A stretch of 64,000 bases of DNA, from the NCBI GenBank assembly GCA_015075515.1, contig JABTUE010000001.1, positions 1,263,001 to 1,327,000 of the forward strand, written 5' to 3'. The position numbers were made by a program, and so were the translations under genes. This stretch comes from Planctomycetota bacterium. Lineage in GTDB: Bacteria > Planctomycetota > UBA8742 > UBA2392. The notes beneath the pieces are model-generated. The model did no database searches, was not told the DNA's origin, and was given only the letters and a program-made list of their open reading frames with translations. Below are positions 1 to 8,164 of the stretch, in pieces. Position 1 is the first letter of the stretch. Each line of letters begins with the position of its first letter.

Positions 1-1
1 C

Positions 2-946
2 CAGGACGGCCGCATCGAACTGACGATTGAGGGCCGCAGCGTGGACCTGCGCGTTTCCACCCTGCCCACCATGTTCGGGGAAAGCTGCGTGATGCGTATT
101 CTTGACCGCAGCAACGTCAGCCTGGACCTGGACAACCTGGGCATGCGGCCCGACGACAACGAAATGATGAAGGCCCTGATCGCCAAGCCCAACGGCGTGG
201 TGCTGGTGACGGGCCCCACCGGCAGCGGCAAGACCACCACGCTGTATTCGTGCCTGAACTACATGAACCGGCCCGACCTCAAGATCATCACCACCGAGGA
301 CCCGGTCGAATACGACCTGCCCGGCGTGATGCAGTGCCAGGTGAATGAAGACGTCGGCCTTACCTACGGTGCGGCGCTGCGCAGCATTCTGCGCCAGGAC
401 CCGGACATGATCCTGGTGGGCGAAATCCGCGACAAGGAAACCGGCGGCATCGCGATTGAGGCCGCGCTGACCGGCCACCTGGTGCTGTCTACCCTGCACA
501 CCAACGACGCGCCCAGCGCCGTCACGCGCATGCTGGACCTGGGGCTGGAAAGCTTCCTGATCGCCGCGACGCTCGAGGCCGTGATTGCCCAGCGTCTGGT
601 GCGCAAGATCTGCCAGGGCTGCAAGGAATACTACGTGCCCGAGCCCGAACAGGCCATGGAACTGGGCCTGCGCCCCGAAAGCATCAGCGGCAAGAAGTTC
701 GGCTACGGCCGCGGCTGCTCGCGCTGCAACAACACCGGCTACAAGGGCCGTCTGGCGCTGTATGAAATGTTCCGCTGCAACGACGAAATCAAGCAGATGA
801 TCATGGACGACGCCAATGTGGCCCAGTTGCGCGACGCCGGCCGCCGCCACGGCATGCGCACGCTGCGCGAATCGGGCCTGCTGGCGATCTACGACTGCAT
901 CACCACAATCGAAGAGGTGATGCGCGAAACCCTGGTCAGCGAATAG
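2..946 (+). CDS. Type II secretion / type IV pilus assembly ATPase, GspE/PilB family (5' partial)
   Basis: This is the C-terminal 314 residues of a GspE/PilB-type hexameric ATPase that powers pseudopilus or pilus assembly at the inner membrane. The reading frame is open from base 2, so the N-terminal part lies outside the window. Visible motifs in order are the Asp-rich start VDLRVSTLP, Walker A GPTGSGKTTT, the Asp-box region around TTEDPVEYDL, Walker B-like ILVGEIRD, and the His-box region LVLSTLHTNDA. A zinc-binding tetracysteine follows (CQGC, then CSRC about 35 residues later). The tetracysteine is typical of GspE and PilB and is usually absent from the PilT retraction ATPase. Whether it serves secretion or pili cannot be decided without the neighbours upstream. 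A strong hairpin follows the stop. Confidence 0.93.
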   Translation, partial: QDGRIELTIEGRSVDLRVSTLPTMFGESCVMRILDRSNVSLDLDNLGMRPDDNEMMKALIAKPNGVVLVTGPTGSGKTTTLYSCLNYMNRPDLKIITTEDPVEYDLPGVMQCQVNEDVGLTYGAALRSILRQDPDMILVGEIRDKETGGIAIEAALTGHLVLSTLHTNDAPSAVTRMLDLGLESFLIAATLEAVIAQRLVRKICQGCKEYYVPEPEQAMELGLRPESISGKKFGYGRGCSRCNNTGYKGRLALYEMFRCNDEIKQMIMDDANVAQLRDAGRRHGMRTLRESGLLAIYDCITTIEEVMRETLVSE

Positions 947-964
947 ACGCGGACTTGTCGCGCC

Positions 965-991
965 GGGGCGGGCCCCAGGGCCCGCCCCTTT
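965..991 (+). terminator. Rho-independent-like terminator after the GspE/PilB gene
   Basis: A perfect GC-rich inverted repeat (arms 965-974 and 979-988, loop CCAG) is followed by TTTGT. It lies 18 bases after the stop codon and before the start chosen for the next gene, so transcription of the ATPase gene probably ends here. Confidence 0.7.
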
Positions 992-1042
992 GTGTCGCGT
1001 CCCCTTCCCAGCGGCTCTGTGTTGCCTTACCTTGCACCGTTC

Positions 1043-2230
1043 ATGGAAAAAACCGCCCCCGCAGCCGATGACACACCCACCCGTGGCCAGCGCGTTCTGG
1101 CCGTCGTGGGCGTCACGCTGTCGGTGCTGACCCTGGCCGGTGGCGCGTGCCGGTTCGCGTTTCCCGACGCGCTGTGGTCGGAACTGTTCTTTGCCGTTTC
1201 CATCAGCGGTCTGGTCGGTTTTGCCACCAACTGGGTCGCGATCAAAATGCTGTTTCACCCGCGCGTGCGCATCATGGGCGTGCAGGGTGTGGTGCCGTCG
1301 CGCCGCCGCGAACTGGCGCGCAGCGTGGGCCTGACCCTGGAAGAACACCTGATTTCCGGCGACCGCATGCACAAGCTGCTGGTGGACACCGGCGCGATTG
1401 ACGGGGCGCTGGACCGGCTGGCCTCGCACCTGCCGCGTGTGCTGGAAGCGCCGGCGGCGCGCGAGCTGGTGACGCGCGAGGTGGCGGACACGATCCAGGC
1501 CACGATGTCGGAGGTTGTTCTGTCGGCCAAGGACAAGCTGCGCGAAAAATCGCGCAGCAACCTGACGGCGATTCTGACCGGCGCGGCTGCGGCCACCACG
1601 TTCGGGCCGATGGCGGGCATGCTGGCGGCGGGCATCACCAAAAGCGGCATGTTCGACACGCTGGTGGGCAAGCTGATTGACGACATGGTCAATGACCTCA
1701 AGCAGGACGGCGGCGTGGCACGCGCCGCCGAACAGGTGGTGGCGCAGCTTCCGGCCCGGGCCGAGCACATTCTGGGCAACCCCGCGCTGCGCGCGAAGTT
1801 GCAGCAACAATTCGGCGCCGTGGCCGAGGAACTGCTGCAGGCCGTGGACGTGGCCGGGCTGATCGAGCGCGAGCTGCTGGACCGTGACGAGGGCGAACTG
1901 GAACGCCTGATTGACCGCGTGGCGGCCAACGAACTGTGCTTCATCCAGGTGGCCGGCGGCGGGCTGGGCATGGTGGCGGGTCTGGCGCTGGTGTGGCCGT
2001 GGCTGATTCTGCCGATCGGCCTGGTGTTTCTGGTGCTGGTGCAGGTGGCGCGTTCGGCGGAACGGCGCCACGCTCTGGCCAGGCAGGCGCAATCAGGACC
2101 GGCCGTGGACCGGCGGCAACCCGCGGCACCCGCGCCCGACCCGGCCCCGCAGCCCCGGCCCGGCGAGCAGCCGCAACCCGGGCCCGGCGTGGAAGCGCAG
2201 CCACAGCCCGAGCCTGAACCTGCGGCCTGA
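1043..2230 (+). CDS. DUF445 family membrane protein with Pro/Gln-rich tail
   Basis: This 395-residue protein carries the DUF445 signature near the N terminus (GLVGFATNWVAIKMLFHP), where a hydrophobic segment runs into a conserved TNW-AIKMLFHP block. I see two N-terminal membrane segments (about residues 15-36 and 45-68) and one near residues 310-345, with a long helical region between. The last 50 or so residues are low-complexity proline, glutamine and glutamate. A GTG at 992 is in frame, but it overlaps the terminator tail of the preceding gene, so the ATG at 1043 is the better start. The biochemical function of DUF445 is unknown; inner-membrane location is inferred from the segments. Confidence 0.8.
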   Translation: MEKTAPAADDTPTRGQRVLAVVGVTLSVLTLAGGACRFAFPDALWSELFFAVSISGLVGFATNWVAIKMLFHPRVRIMGVQGVVPSRRRELARSVGLTLEEHLISGDRMHKLLVDTGAIDGALDRLASHLPRVLEAPAARELVTREVADTIQATMSEVVLSAKDKLREKSRSNLTAILTGAAAATTFGPMAGMLAAGITKSGMFDTLVGKLIDDMVNDLKQDGGVARAAEQVVAQLPARAEHILGNPALRAKLQQQFGAVAEELLQAVDVAGLIERELLDRDEGELERLIDRVAANELCFIQVAGGGLGMVAGLALVWPWLILPIGLVFLVLVQVARSAERRHALARQAQSGPAVDRRQPAAPAPDPAPQPRPGEQPQPGPGVEAQPQPEPEPAA

Positions 2231-2248
2231 CGCGCGCGCCCGGCGGGT

Positions 2249-3913
2249 TCAGGGGGTAAATTCCCAGACCACCAGCAGGCACTGGGCGGCGATGACCGCC
2301 AGCACGCCCCACAGCAGGGTGCGGCGCACGGCGCGCGCCACGTCGTCTTCGCTGACGGCGGGGCTCAGGCCGAACAGGGCGGCCATGCTGCCGCCCAGAA
2401 AGCCCGAGACCAGCACCTTGGCGACCAGAAATTCCTTCCAGTGCGGGGCGTGGCGCAGGCTGTCGGTCATCAGGTCCAGCGCCAGCCCCAGCGACGCGCC
2501 GTCGTGCGTGGCCACGTACACCAGAGCCGCCAGCGTCACGCCGCCGGCCAGCGCCAGCGCCGTGGCCAGCGCAATCGCCAGTGTCTGGGCCAGCACCGCC
2601 GGCACCAGCCCGAAACCCTCGGCGGGCCAGCGCGCCAGCGCCAGCGTTTCCAGCAGCCCGCCGCGCACGCCGGCGCTCAGCCGCGCCGACTGCGCCGCAC
2701 CCAGCTTTCCCGCCACCAGTCCCGCCGCCACCAGCGGCAGAACCACGCGCACCAGGGTGTGGCCGCACAACGCCAGGATTTCTTCCAGCACCAGCGGCTC
2801 GATCAGTTCCTTGCGCGGCATCTGCTCGAAAATGAAGTACGACACCATGCCGCCCACCAGCAGGCAGCCCAGCCACGCAAACACCTGGGTCGCCGGATCC
2901 AGCCAGTCGGCCAGAACACGCCGCGCGGAAAGCCACGGCCGGCGCGTGCCGGCAAGCCCCCACAGAAACGCCAGCGGCGCCAGCACCACGCCGCCCAGCA
3001 GGCCCAGACCCTCCTGGGCGGCGCTTTGCACGCGGGCCCACAGCGCGTTGCGCGGCGGCCCGGCCTCAAGCTTCAGGCGGCCGGGCTCGGTCACCACCGG
3101 CGCGGCGCCGTCGGGGCCCGGCGCGCATTCCAGCACGCGCACGCTGCGGGCGCTGGCGGCGCGGTCGGTCTCGGGGGCGGTCTGGCCGGTGAATACCTGG
3201 GGGTCGTGGGTGATCACGACCACCACGCTGTCGCCGCGCGCGGCCAGATCAACCAGTTCGCGGGCCAGGCCGCGGGCGGCGGCGGCGTCAAGGCCGCTGG
3301 TGGGCTCGTCGGCGATCACCAGCGCCGGCGGGCCGCCGGTGCCGTCGCGGGGCATCAGCGCGCGCACCGCGGAAAGGCGCATGCGTTCGCCGCCGCTGGC
3401 GCGGGCCAGAACTTTGGGCAGGCCCATCAGGTGAAAGCGCGCGGCAAGGCGCTGGGCGTGCGTTTCGGCCTCGGCGCGGGCCAGGCGCGAAAACAGCCGC
3501 AGGTTTTCCAGCGTGTCCAGTCCGTCCAGAAACCCCAGCTTTTCGGCCTGGGGCAGAAACGCGATCTGGGCGCGTGCCGCCGGGTTGTAACGGTCGCCGG
3601 CCCACAGTTCGTGTTCGACGCCGGCGGCGTCGCGCAGCACGGCCTGGCCCCGGGCCGCCACGCGCGGCGCGGCCAGTTCGCCAAGACCCAGCAGCGCGCG
3701 CACGAAACTTGACTTGCCGCTGCCGCTGGGTCCGTACAGCAGGTACAGACGGCCGGCGCGCAAGGTAAGCGGCGCCTGAAGACGCAGCACGTCGCTGCCC
3801 AGCGTCACGGCCAGAGAATCCAGCCGCAGCCCGGGCCCCGCGCCGGGAACGGCCGCGGGCGTCGGGGCCGCTTCGCCTAGCGCGAGTCCTTGGCCAGTCG
3901 CGGCATGATCCAT
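2249..3913 (-). CDS. Fused ABC ATPase-permease resembling MlaF and MlaE
   Basis: This 554-residue protein joins an ABC ATPase to a permease in one chain. The ATPase has Walker A at residues 61-68 (GPSGSGKSS), a variant signature ASGGE near 172-176, Walker B ending in ADEPTSGLD (201-209) and the H-loop VVITHD near 232-237. The C-terminal half (about 330-554) has several membrane segments. It also has the stretch GKLGAAQSARLSAG, which resembles the GK-GAA-AAELG core of MlaE/DUF140 permeases in phospholipid (Mla) transport. In known Mla systems MlaF and MlaE are separate proteins. The start overlaps the end of the upstream anchored protein by 37 bases, implying an operon and shared function. Substrate is not shown by the sequence; lipid transport is inference. 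Confidence 0.72.
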   Translation of the reverse strand: MDHAATGQGLALGEAAPTPAAVPGAGPGLRLDSLAVTLGSDVLRLQAPLTLRAGRLYLLYGPSGSGKSSFVRALLGLGELAAPRVAARGQAVLRDAAGVEHELWAGDRYNPAARAQIAFLPQAEKLGFLDGLDTLENLRLFSRLARAEAETHAQRLAARFHLMGLPKVLARASGGERMRLSAVRALMPRDGTGGPPALVIADEPTSGLDAAAARGLARELVDLAARGDSVVVVITHDPQVFTGQTAPETDRAASARSVRVLECAPGPDGAAPVVTEPGRLKLEAGPPRNALWARVQSAAQEGLGLLGGVVLAPLAFLWGLAGTRRPWLSARRVLADWLDPATQVFAWLGCLLVGGMVSYFIFEQMPRKELIEPLVLEEILALCGHTLVRVVLPLVAAGLVAGKLGAAQSARLSAGVRGGLLETLALARWPAEGFGLVPAVLAQTLAIALATALALAGGVTLAALVYVATHDGASLGLALDLMTDSLRHAPHWKEFLVAKVLVSGFLGGSMAALFGLSPAVSEDDVARAVRRTLLWGVLAVIAAQCLLVVWEFTP

Positions 3914-5085
3914 TCGAACTCCACTGTCCCCGTCCGGGCCGGCGCGATCACCAGCAGCGGGTCGTCGCTGATGTCCAGACTGGTGCGCAGCGCATAGGCC
4001 AGCAGCAGCCGGGGCCCGCCGCGCTCGGTCAGCAGCCGGCGGCGGGCAAAATCGTTGGCGTAGCTTTCGGCGGCGGCAATCACGGCGTCTTCGCCGTCAA
4101 ACCAGCTTGGCACAATCGCCTTTTCGTACAGTTTGGGGCCCCACCTGGTCTCAAACTTCTGGATGAAATCCCTGCGCCGTTCGTTCAGCACCTTGTTGAA
4201 CGCGGCCTTGATCTCGCGGTCGTTGTCCTTGAGGAACTTTTCGACTTCTTCTTCCAGCGCGATACGCAGCGCCGTGGCTTTTTCCTCGGTCAGAAAGTCG
4301 CGGTTCTGTCTTTCCACCTCTTCCTTCTTGCCGAACCAGCCTTTGACCCATTCCTTGGCGTCGTTGTAGGTGTTTTTGGCGCCGTCGCCGGCCTTGCGCA
4401 GCACGCCTTCGGCGACGCCGGAAACGCCGATCACTTCCCAGGCGCGGTTGGCCAGCTTGTTCAGCAACTGTTCTTCCAGCGGCGCCAGTTCCTTGCGCAG
4501 GTCGCCCACCGTGGCGTTGAGCAGCTCGGCGTCTTCGGGCGCCAGGTTGTCCATGCTTTGGGTCAGTTCCGTGGTCAGGCGTTCCTTCAGGCCGGGCAGC
4601 ACGGCCTTTTCCACGGCGGGCCAGATGGCGTCGCGGGCGCGGGTGGCTTCGTCGCGCGGGATGTCGGGCGACACCAGAAGCCGCAGCGCGTGTTCGACGT
4701 TCAGTGTCGGCGCGGCGCCGCGCACCTTGCCGCCGTGCGCCAGCATGCCCGAAGCCGCCGGGGTCAGCAGGATTGTCACGCGTTGCGTGTCGGCGCCGGC
4801 CGGGGCCACGTCAATCACGCGTCCCACAATATCGCCCGAGCCGTCGCTGTTTTCGCGGTACACCAGCCCGCCGCGGCGCGCGCCAAGACCGGCCGGCAGT
4901 TCCACGCTGACGCGGGCCTGGGCGTCGGGGTTGGTCTCGCGGGCGATTTCGGCCAGTCCGGCGCGGGCGCGGGCGGCGGGCGCGGTCTGGGCAAAGCTGA
5001 CGGCGCCGGCCCCGGCGGCCACAAGGGCCAGAGCGCCGGCGCCAAGACGGGCCCAGCGCTGCCAGCGGAAACTGCGGTCCCACAT
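3877..5085 (-). CDS. Membrane-anchored protein, possible MlaD/MCE-like partner of the ABC transporter
   Basis: This 402-residue protein starts with an N-terminal membrane anchor (about residues 12-33) and has no cleavage site that I can define. Residues about 58-125 contain a Gly-rich beta-type region (RVSVELPAGLGARRG, then GDIVGRVIDVAP) that could be a diverged MCE domain. Residues about 130-350 are strongly helical and charged, as in the helical tails of some MCE proteins. The gene lies upstream of, and overlaps, the fused MlaF-MlaE-like gene, and this position is the main reason for the Mla assignment. The GGAGG ribosome-binding site 8 bases before the ATG at 5085 supports the start. The MCE call is tentative; otherwise it is a periplasm-facing anchored protein of unknown function. 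Confidence 0.5.
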   Translation of the reverse strand: MWDRSFRWQRWARLGAGALALVAAGAGAVSFAQTAPAARARAGLAEIARETNPDAQARVSVELPAGLGARRGGLVYRENSDGSGDIVGRVIDVAPAGADTQRVTILLTPAASGMLAHGGKVRGAAPTLNVEHALRLLVSPDIPRDEATRARDAIWPAVEKAVLPGLKERLTTELTQSMDNLAPEDAELLNATVGDLRKELAPLEEQLLNKLANRAWEVIGVSGVAEGVLRKAGDGAKNTYNDAKEWVKGWFGKKEEVERQNRDFLTEEKATALRIALEEEVEKFLKDNDREIKAAFNKVLNERRRDFIQKFETRWGPKLYEKAIVPSWFDGEDAVIAAAESYANDFARRRLLTERGGPRLLLAYALRTSLDISDDPLLVIAPARTGTVEFEWIMPRLAKDSR

Positions 5086-5159
5086 AGGACACCTCCGCCC
5101 CTATCGTACTTCCCAAAGCGCGGGCGCGGGTTACAAAGCCGTGCCAAACGGGGAACCGC

Positions 5160-5822
5160 ATGAACGTGATGCTGAGCTGGTCCAGCGGCAAGGATTCGGC
5201 CTGGACGCTGCATACGCTGCGCCAGCAGGGCGTGGCGGTGACGGGCCTGTTGACCACCGTCAATGTCACGCACGACCGCGTGGCCATGCACGCCGTGCGG
5301 CGCGAACTGCTGCGTGCCCAGGCTGACGCCGCGGGTCTGCCGCTGCACGAGGTGGAACTGCCCTGGCCGTGCAGCAACGAAATCTATGAACAGCAGATGG
5401 CCCGGGCCTGCGCGCAGGCGCGTTCGCGCGGCGTTACGCACATGGCGTTTGGCGACCTGTTTCTGGCCGACGTGCGCAAGTACCGCGAGGACAGGCTTGC
5501 GCCGACGGGCCTGCAGCCGCTGTTTCCGCTGTGGGGCCGCGACACGGCCCGGCTGGCGCGCGACATGGTCGGCGGCGGCCTGCGCGCCGTTCTGACCTGC
5601 GTGGACCCGGCGCAGATTGACGCCAAGTTTGCCGGGCGCGAGTTTGACGCGCGACTTCTGGCGGAACTGCCGCCGGGTTGTGACCCCTGCGGCGAGCGCG
5701 GCGAGTTTCACACGTTTGTGTTCGAAGGCCCGATGTTCCGCGTGCCCCTGGCCGTCAAGGCCGGGCCGGTCGTGACCCGCGACGGGTTCGTGTTTGCCGA
5801 CCTGCTGCCGGCCGGGGGCTAA
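5160..5822 (+). CDS. Dph6-like ATP-pyrophosphatase (diphthine-ammonia ligase family)
   Basis: The 220-residue protein begins with the PP-loop SWSSGKDS (residues 6-13) of N-type ATP pyrophosphatases. It also has the family block GERGEFHTFVFEGPMF near residues 181-196 and the AFGDLFLADVRKYRE segment in the middle. These define the MJ0570/Dph6-related family. In eukaryotes Dph6 amidates diphthine on elongation factor 2; bacteria lack diphthamide, so the bacterial substrate is unknown. The gene stands alone, divergent from the Mla-like pair. Its stop codon overlaps that of the convergent TPR gene by four bases (CTAA). Confidence 0.82.
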   Translation: MNVMLSWSSGKDSAWTLHTLRQQGVAVTGLLTTVNVTHDRVAMHAVRRELLRAQADAAGLPLHEVELPWPCSNEIYEQQMARACAQARSRGVTHMAFGDLFLADVRKYREDRLAPTGLQPLFPLWGRDTARLARDMVGGGLRAVLTCVDPAQIDAKFAGREFDARLLAELPPGCDPCGERGEFHTFVFEGPMFRVPLAVKAGPVVTRDGFVFADLLPAGG

Positions 5823-7375
5823 CCGGATTCCAGCGCGGCCACCAGCGCCGGGTGCAGACGCCGCAGTGCCTCAAGCCCGGTGCCCTGGCGTTTTTCCATG
5901 CGCGCCAGCAGCGCTCGCCGCAGCGGCGGCGACAGTTCCGACGGCAGGTGCCCGCGCCACAGCAGCGCCGGCTGCTTTTCCCGCTCTGCCGTGCGCAGTT
6001 CGGCCACCACGCGCCGGCCGGCCTCAATCGCCAGGGCCAGGTCGTTGGTGCTGCCGGCGGCGGACTCCATGCCCTGCAGGATCAGCTCGGCCGCGCGAAC
6101 CCAGCGCGGCGCTACAGGCCCCGCCGCCAGCCGCGAGGTGCCGCGCGGCGTGCCCCCGCCGGTGCAGGCCTGACTGGCCGCCACGCGCAGCCGCCAGATG
6201 TCGCAATATTCAGGAATGTACCGGCGGCCGCCCCCGGCCTCGAACTCGGCGCGGGATTCCTCCAGCCGCTGCTGGGCTTCGCGCTCGCGCCCGGTCAGCA
6301 GCAACAGCCCCGCGTGGGTGGCCAGGTACGCCGCCGAGTACACGGGCTGGCCCACCTCGCGCGCGATTTCCACGGCCTGCAGCACGGCCTGTTCGGCCTG
6401 GTCCAGTTTGCCCAGATGCCGCCAGACGTCGGCCAGGTTGGCCAGCGCAAAGGCCTCTGACCGCCGCACGCCGTTACCGCGATGGGCTTCCAGCGCGGCC
6501 AGAAATTCGCGTTCGGCGTCTTCATGCAGGCCCAGCATCAGCAATTGCTTGGCCACGTTGCTGCGCGCCACGGCGGCGGCGCGCGGGTCGTTCAGGGTTT
6601 CAAACCGCGGAATCAGTTCCTGCAGAATCTTCAATGCTTCCGGCCGCCGGCCCGAAGCCGCCAGCACCGTGGCCAGGTTGCCCCGCGCCTGAAGCATTGA
6701 AGACTCCCGGCCGGCCTCGGCGTACAGCCGTGCCGATGCCGTGAACAATTCTTTGGCGCGGTCAAACTCGCCGGTGTGGTCGGCAATCGTGGCCTGGGCG
6801 TCCAGCACCAGCGCGCGCAGCGCCGGCCCGCCGTCCAGATCGGCCAGTTGCCGGGCGCGCTCCAGGTGGGCCGCGCTTTCTGCGTGGCGGCCGGCCATGA
6901 CCTCGTAGCGCGAGGCCGTGCACAGCGACTCGACCAGTGCCCGGGTGTCGCCCAGTTGTTCGGCCTGCGCGATCAGATCGTTCAGCGCCTGCAGCGTCTG
7001 CTGTGGCCGGCCCAGGTCGGCCAGCATGCGCTGGCGGTCGCTCAGGACATTCAGCCGATCCGGGCCGGACAGCAGGTTCAGTTCCAGCAGCCGGTCGGCG
7101 CAGCGCAAGCCCGATTGCTGGGTGGCGCGCCGGCGCGCGGTTTCAACCGCCAGCAGCAGAAAGCGGGCCTCCAGCGCCGTGTCACCGCAGGCGCGGGCGT
7201 GGCCGGCCAGTTCCTCGGCCACCGCCGACAGGTTGGCCGCGTGCACCGATTCCAGAATCGCCACCGCCAGCGCGTGCAGCGCCTGCCGTTCACTGGGCAG
7301 GTGCAGTTGATAGGCGGCCTCGCGGTACACCGCGTGGGTGAACAGATAGGCCTGCTCGGCGCTGGGAGCTGTCAT
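5819..7375 (-). CDS. Orphan TPR protein, resembling the C-terminal half of an ATPase-TPR regulator
   Basis: The 518-residue product is almost entirely helical TPR repeats (about residues 30-400). Its first 30 residues (FTHAVYREAAYQLHLPSERQ) match the end of the AAA/NACHT-type module that precedes TPRs in large signalling ATPases. The intact example in this window (33166-36849) has FCHALLQEVAY at the same junction. Here no kinase, cyclase or ATPase domain is encoded upstream: the frame is closed by a stop at 7436-7438. The gene is either a truncated remnant or a TPR half working with a separate partner. A role as a protein-interaction scaffold is inference. Confidence 0.6.
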   Translation of the reverse strand: MTAPSAEQAYLFTHAVYREAAYQLHLPSERQALHALAVAILESVHAANLSAVAEELAGHARACGDTALEARFLLLAVETARRRATQQSGLRCADRLLELNLLSGPDRLNVLSDRQRMLADLGRPQQTLQALNDLIAQAEQLGDTRALVESLCTASRYEVMAGRHAESAAHLERARQLADLDGGPALRALVLDAQATIADHTGEFDRAKELFTASARLYAEAGRESSMLQARGNLATVLAASGRRPEALKILQELIPRFETLNDPRAAAVARSNVAKQLLMLGLHEDAEREFLAALEAHRGNGVRRSEAFALANLADVWRHLGKLDQAEQAVLQAVEIAREVGQPVYSAAYLATHAGLLLLTGREREAQQRLEESRAEFEAGGGRRYIPEYCDIWRLRVAASQACTGGGTPRGTSRLAAGPVAPRWVRAAELILQGMESAAGSTNDLALAIEAGRRVVAELRTAEREKQPALLWRGHLPSELSPPLRRALLARMEKRQGTGLEALRRLHPALVAALESG

Positions 7376-7422
7376 GGCACAGGTGGGGGCAGGCCGGGGC
7401 CGTCCATCATGCCAAAGGAAAG

Positions 7423-7444
7423 CGGGCCTGCCGAGTCAGGCCCG
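7423..7444. repeat. Hairpin repeat, copy 1
   Basis: Inverted repeat CGGGCCTG / CAGGCCCG with a 6-base loop, in the gap between the divergent TPR and YdeI-like genes. The same core sequence recurs at 8125-8150 on the other side of the YdeI-like gene. There is no T-run, so this copy is not an obvious terminator. Confidence 0.5.
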
Positions 7445-7523
7445 GTGGGGCCGAAGCAAAACCGGTTGCGTCTGTCCGGCCGTGGTGTGAGAATCGCGCC
7501 GTGGTGCGCCTGGGAGACACGCC

Positions 7524-8126
7524 ATGCCAAAGCCTGCCAACATGGATGAATACATCGCCAACGCGGCCGACTTCGCCAGGCCGGTGCTGAAGAAACTGCG
7601 CGGGCTGTACCACAAAGCCTGCCCGGAAATCGAAGAATCGCTGAAGTGGGGCATGCCCTGTTTTTCGTGCCGGGGCATCGTCGGCAGCATGGCGGCATTC
7701 AAGGAGTACGTGGGCATCGGCTTCTGGAAGGGCGCGCTGCTGGATGACCCGACCGGGTTGTTCAAGGGTGTGGGCGCCACCCAGATGAGTGCCCTGAAGT
7801 TCAGGACGGTCAAAGACCTGCCCGCCGACAAGGTGCTGGTGGACATGATCAAACAGGCCGTGGCCCTGAACAAGGCCGGCATCAAGGCGCCGGCGGCCAG
7901 GGCCAAACCCGAAGTCAAGCCGCCCAAAGATCTGCTGGCGGCACTGAACAGGAACAAGACGGCCAAAGCCACGTTCGAGGGCTTTTCGCCCAGCCACAGG
8001 CGCGAATACGTCCAGTGGATCACCGAGGCCAAACAGCAGGCCACGCGCGAAAAGCGGCTGGCCCAGGCCATCGAATGGATGACCGAGGGCAAGCCTCGCA
8101 ACTGGAAGTACATGAAAAAGAAATAG
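7524..8126 (+). CDS. DUF1801 / YdeI-OmpD-associated family protein
   Basis: This is a 200-residue cytosolic protein. The N-terminal half fits the DUF1801 fold (EIEESLKWGMPCFSCRG, then VGIGFWKGALL). The C-terminal segment resembles the YdeI/OmpD-associated domain (LLAALNRNKTAKATFEGFSPSHRREYVQWI, quoted here only as landmarks at roughly residues 135-165), with a basic tail ending in KYMKKK. YdeI homologues have been linked to peptide and stress resistance in enterobacteria, but the molecular function is unknown. GGGAGA upstream of the ATG at 7524 serves as ribosome-binding site. The gene is flanked by two copies of a hairpin, the downstream one acting as terminator. Confidence 0.75.
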   Translation: MPKPANMDEYIANAADFARPVLKKLRGLYHKACPEIEESLKWGMPCFSCRGIVGSMAAFKEYVGIGFWKGALLDDPTGLFKGVGATQMSALKFRTVKDLPADKVLVDMIKQAVALNKAGIKAPAARAKPEVKPPKDLLAALNRNKTAKATFEGFSPSHRREYVQWITEAKQQATREKRLAQAIEWMTEGKPRNWKYMKKK

Positions 8127-8153
8127 CGGGCCTGCCGAGGCAGGCCCGCTTTG
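8125..8153 (+). terminator. Terminator hairpin after the YdeI-like gene (hairpin repeat, copy 2)
   Basis: Perfect 11-bp stem (8125-8135 with 8140-8150, loop CGAG) beginning at the stop codon and followed by TTGCG. Its core matches the hairpin at 7423-7444. Confidence 0.6.
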
Positions 8154-8164
8154 CGTTGCAACCA

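Noticed and set aside
1941..3041. A 366-residue open frame on the minus strand across the DUF445 end and the ABC gene
   Set aside because: Repetitive Gly/Ala/Arg composition, no domains, and it runs in another frame of the real ABC gene.
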